From contig LOEU01000014.1 of the NCBI GenBank assembly GCA_001516025.1, forward strand, positions 186,001 to 250,000: a DNA stretch of 64,000 bases, written 5' to 3'. Position numbers and translations under genes: made by a program. Below are positions 8,817 to 15,450 of the stretch, piece by piece. The notes beneath the pieces are model-generated. The model was not told where the DNA came from, did no database searches, and saw only the letters and a program-made list of their open reading frames with translations. Position 1 is the stretch's first letter; each line of letters opens with the position of its first letter. The DNA comes from a bacterium BRH_c32. Lineage in GTDB: Bacteria > Bacteroidota > Ignavibacteria > Ignavibacteriales > Melioribacteraceae.

Positions 8817-8852
8817 AAAACCGTCCTCGAATTTCGGGGACGGTTTTTCTTT
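8817..8852 (+). terminator. Rho-independent terminator after rpmB
   Basis: A stem ACCGTCCTCG / CGGGGACGGT (one G-T pair) with a 5-nt loop, followed by TTTTTCTTTTT. It lies 20 nt after the rpmB stop. Confidence 0.88.
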
Positions 8853-8880
8853 TTAAATCGGAGCATATTTTATTATAGTT

Positions 8881-10068
8881 TTATCTTCTTCTTGATTGCG
8901 AACTTCCATTATCTCTCGAAGAACGATCAGCCTTAGGACTCTCACTTCTGCTTCTACTGCTTCTATCTACTGTTGGTCTCTCACTGCTGCTACGACTGCT
9001 TTCAGTCCTATTTACTGTTGGTCTTTCCGTACTCTTATTCTCGCTACTTTTATTCTCTACTCTAGGATTTTCAGTTCTTGCCCTTTCGCCGGTTCTCTCA
9101 CTACTTGGTCTCTCGTAAGTTGTTCTTCCATTATTTGTAGCATCAGAACTCCTCTTTTCAATATTTTCTCTTCCTTCATTCCGTGTAGGATTATCGCTGC
9201 CGGAAGTTCTATTATTAATAGTTCCTCTTTCACTATTCTGTTCATTAGTTCTGCTGTTTCTAACAGAAGTTTCGGCATCTTTATCCATTCGCTCAGTACG
9301 AGTTCTTTCAGTTTTTACATCATCACGCTTATAATCATCACGAAGCTTGGTTATATCCATCTTATAAGCTCTATCAGTTGTACGAGCGGAATTTCTGTCT
9401 CTTGATTCCACATCTCTTAGTCTATCAGTTTCAGTTGTTCTTACTTCTTTAATAGTGGTTCTTAATTTTCTTTCAATTCTATCTCTTCCGAAATTATCTC
9501 TCATATCAATTTGTCTATGTTTACCATAATTTCTTTTGAAATATGAATTAGTTCTCTGTTTTGTATAATAGTATCTATGAACATCTCTATCTAAGAAACG
9601 ATTATAAGAAACAATATTCCAATAATTATAATTGATTCTAAAATTGATAGAAATTCTTAGCCCCGGAATCGAGTATATTGGCTGCATAGGAATCCATCCA
9701 ATAACGTAATCATCATAATGCCAATTTACCCATGCAGGACCCCACTGTGTATCAGGAATCCAAATCCAACCATAATAATCATCCATTACCCATCTGCCAT
9801 AATGATAAGTAGCCCATCCATAAGGTTCATAAGAATCCCAATACCATCCGTCGCTTGTCCAAATCCATCTTCCATCCGAATAAGGACGCCAAGAATTTGA
9901 ATATTGATATGGCTGCCATACCCAATTTTCGTAGCTTATTTGAACCCAATTTCCATAAGGACTTAAACTTGTATAAAAATACTCATGAGCACCACCACGA
10001 TATTGTGCTCTGTTTTCTGTAGTACTAAATGCTGCCACTACAAACATTATTATTAATAACCGTTTCAT
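8881..10068 (-). CDS. Secreted DUF6600-type protein with a disordered Arg/Ser tail
   Basis: A 395-residue protein. After a signal peptide (about 1-22) comes a Trp/Tyr-rich region (about 25-130) with repeated units such as SPYGNWVQ, RPYSDGRWIW and EPYGWATYHYGRWV, typical of the DUF6600 family, whose function is unknown. Residues about 190-395 are low-complexity, rich in Arg, Ser, Glu, Asn and Thr (for example NRTESSRSSSERPTVDRSSR) and likely disordered. A strong ribosome-binding site (GGAGG, 9 nt before ATG) indicates good expression. The protein is probably periplasmic or in the envelope. It stands alone. Confidence 0.8.
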   Translation of the reverse strand: MKRLLIIMFVVAAFSTTENRAQYRGGAHEYFYTSLSPYGNWVQISYENWVWQPYQYSNSWRPYSDGRWIWTSDGWYWDSYEPYGWATYHYGRWVMDDYYGWIWIPDTQWGPAWVNWHYDDYVIGWIPMQPIYSIPGLRISINFRINYNYWNIVSYNRFLDRDVHRYYYTKQRTNSYFKRNYGKHRQIDMRDNFGRDRIERKLRTTIKEVRTTETDRLRDVESRDRNSARTTDRAYKMDITKLRDDYKRDDVKTERTRTERMDKDAETSVRNSRTNEQNSERGTINNRTSGSDNPTRNEGRENIEKRSSDATNNGRTTYERPSSERTGERARTENPRVENKSSENKSTERPTVNRTESSRSSSERPTVDRSSRSRSESPKADRSSRDNGSSQSRRR

Positions 10069-10213
10069 CCTACACCTCCATTAACTTTTATTTCTGCATA
10101 TATATAATCAAAGCGTATGCCAAGAATTCTTACATTTTTTCGTATATTTAGAACCTAAATAATGAATAATGTCCATTTTTTTATACATTACTGACTAAAT
10201 TAATAGAGGAAAT

Positions 10214-10822
10214 ATGAAACAATTTTTTAATGATAGGATTCCCCATAACGGATTTACATATAGCGAATATCAAAAAAGATTTGAAGAAAAAGCAAATAGT
10301 GATTTTAGTTCTCTTAAAGGAGAAGAATTAGAGAAATACAATTACACAAAACTCAATTTGCAAAGAACTATCAGAATTCATAAAACATATAAAGTAAGCG
10401 AAGTACTTAAAAATGTTTTAAACGATATTAAGACACCTCAGCTTTGGATGGTTCTAACAGAAAACTGGTGCGGCGATTCAGCTCAGAATCTTCCATATAT
10501 TGCAATGATTGCCTCACAATCTAATAAAATCGATTTAAGAATTTTGGAACGTGATTCCAATCTCGAAATTATGGATCAATATTTAACAAATGGAATTTCC
10601 CGCTCTGTACCTAAATTAGTTGCCTTCGATTCTGATGGAAATGAGATTTTCCAGTGGGGACCTCGACCAATGGAAGCTCAAATGATTGTGGAAAATGCAA
10701 AACTAAACAATCTGCCGAAAGAAGAATTTGTAGAAACTCTACACCTATGGTATGGAAGAAATAGAGGCAAAGCTATTGAAGTGGAATTTCTTGAACTACT
10801 AACGGGAAAGAAAAAATCTTAA
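10214..10822 (+). CDS. Thioredoxin-like family protein
   Basis: A 202-residue protein with a thioredoxin fold in its C-terminal half: MVLTENWCGDS (about 76-86) sits where thioredoxins have WCxxC, followed by SRSVPKLVAFDSDGNE, which contains the cis-proline segment. Only one cysteine is present at the active site (Trp-Cys-Gly-Asp-Ser), so disulfide exchange by a classical dithiol is unlikely. There is no signal peptide, so it is probably cytoplasmic. The family is common in Bacteroidetes and Firmicutes without a defined role. AGAGGAAAT precedes the ATG. The gene is convergent with the TonB-domain gene, 9 nt apart. Confidence 0.8.
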   Translation: MKQFFNDRIPHNGFTYSEYQKRFEEKANSDFSSLKGEELEKYNYTKLNLQRTIRIHKTYKVSEVLKNVLNDIKTPQLWMVLTENWCGDSAQNLPYIAMIASQSNKIDLRILERDSNLEIMDQYLTNGISRSVPKLVAFDSDGNEIFQWGPRPMEAQMIVENAKLNNLPKEEFVETLHLWYGRNRGKAIEVEFLELLTGKKKS

Positions 10823-10831
10823 ATAAAATTT

Positions 10832-11611
10832 CTATTTCCGGTTAATCTTATTCGTCTTTTTACTTTGCTCGATTTGGAAGGAAAGATTAATAGTTAAATT
10901 TGATTTTACTGATTTACCATTAGTTTGACCGGGAATAAACTTTGTTTTCATTACAGCTTCTTTGGCAGCTTCATCGCAGCCGAGACCTAAAGGAATTATT
11001 ACATTTGTGGAAGCGACATCTCCATTTTCATCAATTTCTGCAATTAAGGTAACTGTCCCCTCCAATCCATATAATAGTGCATGCTCAGGATAAATTAATT
11101 TTTCTTGAATTGTTTTTAGCCCTCCGATTGGAATCGGACAAATTTCAGCATCACAAATTAATTCTTTACTTTTCTTTTTTGCTATCTCTAATTGCCTGTT
11201 ACCCCCTTGATATAATTCTGCGGGTGGGATAAAATTTTTATCCGGTTCAAAATAATCAGATTTTGTAAGAATACCATTAGAATAATAGATAATAGATTTG
11301 AGTACACCATTTTCATAGTATCGTTTGTTTGTCCCTTCAATCACACCTGATTCTGTGAAATATTCTTCTTTAAGAATACCGGATTCATAATATTCCCTTA
11401 CCCAACCGTTCAAAACCCCTTTAGTATAATTTTTCTCATATCTTAAATTTCCATTTGGGTAATACCAAAATGAAGTGCCATCTAAAAGATCATTTATATA
11501 ACTTATTGCGAAGCTTGGAGTTCCATCCGAATAATTCCCTTTAATTATACCGTTTTGACCCAATGCCATTGACGATAGAGAGAACGATATAATTAAAAAC
11601 ATTTTTCTCAT
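10832..11611 (-). CDS. Secreted MORN/YwqK-repeat protein with a TonB C-terminal domain
   Basis: A 259-residue protein: a signal peptide (about 1-19), then three to four MORN-variant (YwqK-like) repeats such as GTSFWYYPNGNLRYEKNY and GWVREYYESGILKEEYF (about 42-125), then a TonB C-terminal domain (about 165-250: PIGGLKTIQEKLIYPEHA, GLGCDEAAKEAVMKTKF). That domain closely resembles the C-terminal part of the TonB encoded at 26617-27276. TonB domains transmit energy to outer-membrane receptors, but this protein lacks the membrane anchor and proline-rich linker of a true TonB, so it may only bind such partners in the periplasm. That is inference. Confidence 0.8.
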   Translation of the reverse strand: MRKMFLIISFSLSSMALGQNGIIKGNYSDGTPSFAISYINDLLDGTSFWYYPNGNLRYEKNYTKGVLNGWVREYYESGILKEEYFTESGVIEGTNKRYYENGVLKSIIYYSNGILTKSDYFEPDKNFIPPAELYQGGNRQLEIAKKKSKELICDAEICPIPIGGLKTIQEKLIYPEHALLYGLEGTVTLIAEIDENGDVASTNVIIPLGLGCDEAAKEAVMKTKFIPGQTNGKSVKSNLTINLSFQIEQSKKTNKINRK

Positions 11612-11790
11612 ACTTCTTCCTGAAATGAAGAGATAAATATATAATTTTTTTGAGAATTATTTCTAATCGTTAGTGAATTAGATTTTAGCTGATATAAGTT
11701 ATATTTTTAAATATTTACTATTTGGACATATGTATCTTGTTATTTTATTAAAAAAATATTACGTTTATAAAAACATTCTAAGGATCATTT

Positions 11791-13128
11791 ATGAAACAGA
11801 TTGTTATAATATTTTTAGTAGTTTTTTCTGTCTCTACCACCTTAAAATCACAAACCGCCTTAGGTACATTAAAATATGAAGACTTTAATAAACCTGAATA
11901 TTGCGGTACATCGTGCCATACAGATTTTTATATGCAATGGAAACAGTCAATGATGTCCCAAGCATATACGCATGAATGGGATGAAATTGAGTATTTCAAG
12001 CTTGCCATTCCACATGCAGAAAAAGATGGTAAAGTAGCAGAAGTTAAAGCAGGATGTAATGGTTGTCATGCACCTATTTCTTATGTAGTTGGAGATGTTC
12101 CGCCTCCGCCTCCGAGCCAAAATTCAAGAGCTAATGAATCGGTTCAATGCGAAGTATGTCATAGCATTACCGGATTCAGCGGGGATATTCCTCATAATTT
12201 TAATTATATAATGGAACCGGGTAAAACTAAATTCAGTTCACGAGTTGGAGATATGGAATCCCCCGCTCATAAAATCGTTAAAACTGCATTACATTCCTCA
12301 GGCGATTTTTGTGGTATATGTCATAACGAAAAAAGTCCTTATGATATGTGGGTTAAATCAACTCATCTCGAATGGAAAGAAGGTCCTTACTTCAAAGAAG
12401 GTGTTCAATGCCAGGATTGCCACATGACCAAAACAGAATTTCGTACTGCCTCAATGGGGACGGTTTATAAAGATACGAAACTTCACCTTTTCCATGGTGC
12501 ACACGATCCCGGTAAAGTACGAGGGACTATCGAATTAAGAATTAATCCTGATATCAAGGAAGCAGAACCCGGAGAGATAATTAAATTTACTGTCGCACTA
12601 TTTAATCAAAAGACCGGACATAAATTCCCCACAGGATCAGTGGAAGACCGAATTGTCTGGCTTGATGTTGAAGCCACTGACAGCAAAGGAAATGTTTATC
12701 ATTTACCTGTCGATAAAAAAGGATTTGAAGGAGAAGAATTTACAATCTCTACCGATGTCTTAGCATATCAAGATATGGGTATTGCATTGAATCTGCCCGA
12801 TTTCAAAGGCGTTCAAAGAGATGCTGTACCCTATGGAGATAGAATTTTCCGAATGCCATATTTTGATCCTCAAGGAAGAATGACAATTCAGCAATGGAAC
12901 ACCTCAAAATTAGGAGTAGATTATAGAATTGGTCCACGTGAGACAAAGACGGAAACTTTCACATTTAATCTACCAGGCACTTTACCCTCAGGTGAAATGA
13001 AAATTACAGCTAAACTTAATTACCAACTTTTAGTTAAGTCCGTAGGTGAATTTTTAGAAGTCCCAAAAGAAGAATTTACCCCCTTATTGGTAAATGAGCA
13101 TTCTACAACAGTAACTATTCTTGATTAG
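11791..13128 (+). CDS. Multihaem c-type cytochrome (cytochrome c554-like, five haem motifs)
   Basis: A 445-residue exported cytochrome. After a signal peptide (about 1-21) come four CXXCH haem sites (CNGCH 89, CEVCH 120, CGICH 174, CQDCH 207) and one unusual CX3CH site (CGTSCH at 38). Residues about 235-445 form a haem-free, beta-rich domain with GHKFPTG, a motif typical of the C-terminal part of cytochrome c554-like proteins. It should carry electrons in the periplasm or at the cell surface. The next gene, a cytochrome-porin, starts 11 nt downstream, so the two form an operon ending at a strong terminator. The partner redox enzyme is not in the window. Confidence 0.88.
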   Translation: MKQIVIIFLVVFSVSTTLKSQTALGTLKYEDFNKPEYCGTSCHTDFYMQWKQSMMSQAYTHEWDEIEYFKLAIPHAEKDGKVAEVKAGCNGCHAPISYVVGDVPPPPPSQNSRANESVQCEVCHSITGFSGDIPHNFNYIMEPGKTKFSSRVGDMESPAHKIVKTALHSSGDFCGICHNEKSPYDMWVKSTHLEWKEGPYFKEGVQCQDCHMTKTEFRTASMGTVYKDTKLHLFHGAHDPGKVRGTIELRINPDIKEAEPGEIIKFTVALFNQKTGHKFPTGSVEDRIVWLDVEATDSKGNVYHLPVDKKGFEGEEFTISTDVLAYQDMGIALNLPDFKGVQRDAVPYGDRIFRMPYFDPQGRMTIQQWNTSKLGVDYRIGPRETKTETFTFNLPGTLPSGEMKITAKLNYQLLVKSVGEFLEVPKEEFTPLLVNEHSTTVTILD

Positions 13129-13139
13129 GAGCGCAAAAA

Positions 13140-14306
13140 ATGAAAACTAAAATTTTTTTTTTATTAATAACCGTAACACTCTTAGCTACGACCATTAGTA
13201 TCGATGCAATTCCCGCATTTGCGAGAAAATATAATATGAGCTGCCAAACATGTCATAATCCATTCCCAAAACTCAAAGCTTATGGCGACACTTTTGCCGG
13301 TGATGGTTTCGTACTAGCCGATAAGGATGCCCCTAGGTATTTTGTTGAAACAGGTGATCCTGAACTTTCTTTAATTAGAGACCTTCCCCTGGCTATAAAA
13401 TTAGAAGGATATGCCACTTATAATAATAAAAATTCGGATCAAGGTGATTTTACAGCTCCTTATAATTTAAAGCTAATGTCGGGCGGTTCAATCGCAAAAG
13501 ATGTTTCTTACTATTTCTATTTCTTTTTCAGCGAAAGAGGTGAAGTCGCCGGTATTGAAGATGCATTTATTATGTTCAATGATGTTCTTCCTGAATTTGA
13601 TATTTATATCGGTCAGTTCCAGGTTTCCGATCCTTTATTTAAAAGAGAACTCCGTCTTACCTTTGAAGACTATCAGATATATAAACCGCGACTCGGTTAT
13701 TCAAATGTAGATTTGACCTATGATAGAGGTGTAATGCTTACCTACACGTTTCCATTCGGGACTGACTTAATTTTTGAAGTCCTAAACGGCAGCGGCATCG
13801 GTGCAGCAAATAATTTCAAAAATTTCGATAATGATAATTATAAAAATTTCGCACTCCGTGCCTCACATGATTTTACTGATAATATTCGTCTTGGAGTATT
13901 TGGTTATTACGGCAAAGAAAAACTCGAAGATGATATTGCGCGCAATTTTACGAATGAAGTAACTTATTTCGGTCCTGATTTAACTCTCTCTTATGATAAT
14001 AAAATCGAACTCAATTTTCAGTACTTAATGAGAAATGATAAGCAATCGTTCTATAAAGTAAATGACATTAAAACAAAGGGCGGATTCGCTGAACTTATTA
14101 TTACACCTGATGGAGACGAAAGTAAGTATTATTTTGCCGGAATTTATAATTTCGTTCAATCGGATATAAAAGCATTGGATTATAATTCTATTGCTATAAG
14201 TGGAGGATATTTATTAAGACGTAATATTCGTCTAATGGGTGAATTTGGATATGATATAGAAAAGAAATTCAGTCAACTAACTGCGGGCGTTATAACTGCA
14301 TTTTAA
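13140..14306 (+). CDS. Cyc2-like fused monohaem cytochrome-outer membrane porin
   Basis: A 388-residue protein with a signal peptide (about 1-23), one N-terminal haem motif (CQTCH, residues 35-39) in the context IPAFARKYNMSCQTCH followed by NPFPKLKAYGDTF, and then about 330 residues rich in alternating aromatic beta-strands ending in ...LTAGVITAF, as expected of an outer-membrane beta-barrel. A single haem plug fused to a porin is the architecture of Cyc2, the iron-oxidising cytochrome-porin, and the FAR...MSCxxCH...P sequence resembles Cyc2. The substrate here is unproven. It is co-transcribed with the multihaem cytochrome upstream (11-nt gap, GGAG before the ATG). Confidence 0.78.
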   Translation: MKTKIFFLLITVTLLATTISIDAIPAFARKYNMSCQTCHNPFPKLKAYGDTFAGDGFVLADKDAPRYFVETGDPELSLIRDLPLAIKLEGYATYNNKNSDQGDFTAPYNLKLMSGGSIAKDVSYYFYFFFSERGEVAGIEDAFIMFNDVLPEFDIYIGQFQVSDPLFKRELRLTFEDYQIYKPRLGYSNVDLTYDRGVMLTYTFPFGTDLIFEVLNGSGIGAANNFKNFDNDNYKNFALRASHDFTDNIRLGVFGYYGKEKLEDDIARNFTNEVTYFGPDLTLSYDNKIELNFQYLMRNDKQSFYKVNDIKTKGGFAELIITPDGDESKYYFAGIYNFVQSDIKALDYNSIAISGGYLLRRNIRLMGEFGYDIEKKFSQLTAGVITAF

Positions 14307-14332
14307 TTAAATAGATATCAGTTATTCTTATT

Positions 14333-14369
14333 AGAAGGGCTGTGTAATAAACAGCTCTTCTTTTTTTTA
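14333..14369 (+). terminator. Rho-independent terminator of the cytochrome operon
   Basis: An 11-bp stem AGAAGGGCTGT / ACAGCTCTTCT (one G-T pair), 7-nt loop, then eight or more T. It lies 27 nt after the cytochrome-porin stop. Confidence 0.85.
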
Positions 14370-14426
14370 AAATATAATATTTTTAGAATACCGGCAAAAT
14401 TTAACTGCCGTTATAATTAAAGAAAT

Positions 14427-15404
14427 TTATAACTTTTTAGAATTTTTATGGATCTCGTGCCAGCTTAGGGCACTTGCTCCTAATATTGCTACGTTTCCTT
14501 TAGGAAGACCTGAAACAAGAATTTCCACTTTGCCTTGGAATAAATTTAGCATATTTTTTTCCATGTAATATTTAGTCGGTGCTAAAATCAAGTCTCCTGC
14601 CATTGCTAATCCTTCAGATAAGATTACAGCTTCGGGACTTAAGAAAGCAACTGCATTAGCTAATGCTTCCCCTAATATTTGACCCGTATATTCAAACGCT
14701 GTAATCGCTAATTTATCTCCGTTTCGTGCTGCTTTATAAATCAAGTCTGCGGTTATTTTATTTGGAGGAAATTCTTTTAATACACTTATCTCATTAGTCT
14801 TTGAAAGAAGTTCAAAAAATGTTCTTATTAATCCACCCGTAGAGACATAAGTTTCTAAACATCCATATCTTCCACAGCCGCATTGACGACCATTTTTTTC
14901 TACAATTGTATGCCCTATTTCGCCTGCAAAACCATCTGAACCATAAAGAATATTGCCATCGACAACAATTCCGCTTCCGAATCCTCTGCTAAGTGTAAGT
15001 TGAATAAAATTCTTCATTTTTTTTGCAACGCCATATTTCATTTCACCAATTGCTGCGGCATTAGCATCATTTGTTATTACCACAGGAAAATCAAAATATT
15101 TTTTTGCAAGGTCAATTATATTTACGTAACTCCAGTTTAAATTTGAGGAATATTCCACCGTGCCTTTATAATAATTAGCTGAAGGAGCACCAATCCCTAC
15201 CCCCAGAATCTCTAATTCTTTGGAATGATTTTTAAACACCTTTTTGAATTTAGTATAAAGACGTTCGAATAGTGCTTCGGGAGATTCATTTGCCTTAGTA
15301 AGAATCTTGCTTTCTAAATGGCAATTCCCTGAACTATCCACTAGCCCAAAAGAAGTGTGAGTCCCACCAATTTCAATTCCGAGTGTTACTTCGGTCTTAT
15401 TCAT
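14427..15404 (-). CDS. ROK family sugar kinase
   Basis: A 325-residue ROK protein without a DNA-binding domain, so a kinase rather than a repressor. It has the N-terminal ATP phosphate loop IEIGGTHTSFGLV, the catalytic-loop region ITNDANAAAIGE, and the ROK zinc signature with CGCGRYGCLET (about 176-186). The family phosphorylates glucose, N-acetylglucosamine, N-acetylmannosamine and similar sugars. It lies 46 nt downstream of a NagB/PIG-L gene, so an amino-sugar substrate is likely but inferred. Confidence 0.88.
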   Translation of the reverse strand: MNKTEVTLGIEIGGTHTSFGLVDSSGNCHLESKILTKANESPEALFERLYTKFKKVFKNHSKELEILGVGIGAPSANYYKGTVEYSSNLNWSYVNIIDLAKKYFDFPVVITNDANAAAIGEMKYGVAKKMKNFIQLTLSRGFGSGIVVDGNILYGSDGFAGEIGHTIVEKNGRQCGCGRYGCLETYVSTGGLIRTFFELLSKTNEISVLKEFPPNKITADLIYKAARNGDKLAITAFEYTGQILGEALANAVAFLSPEAVILSEGLAMAGDLILAPTKYYMEKNMLNLFQGKVEILVSGLPKGNVAILGASALSWHEIHKNSKKL

Positions 15405-15450
15405 TTATACTCATTAAAAATAATTTTTTAATTAATTCAGCAAACATTAC

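Noticed and set aside
8896..9405. A 169-codon open frame on the plus strand opposite the DUF6600 gene
   Set aside because: Its Ser/Ile/Thr-rich translation is a mirror of the Arg/Ser/Glu-rich tail on the minus strand, which has a signal peptide and a strong ribosome-binding site.
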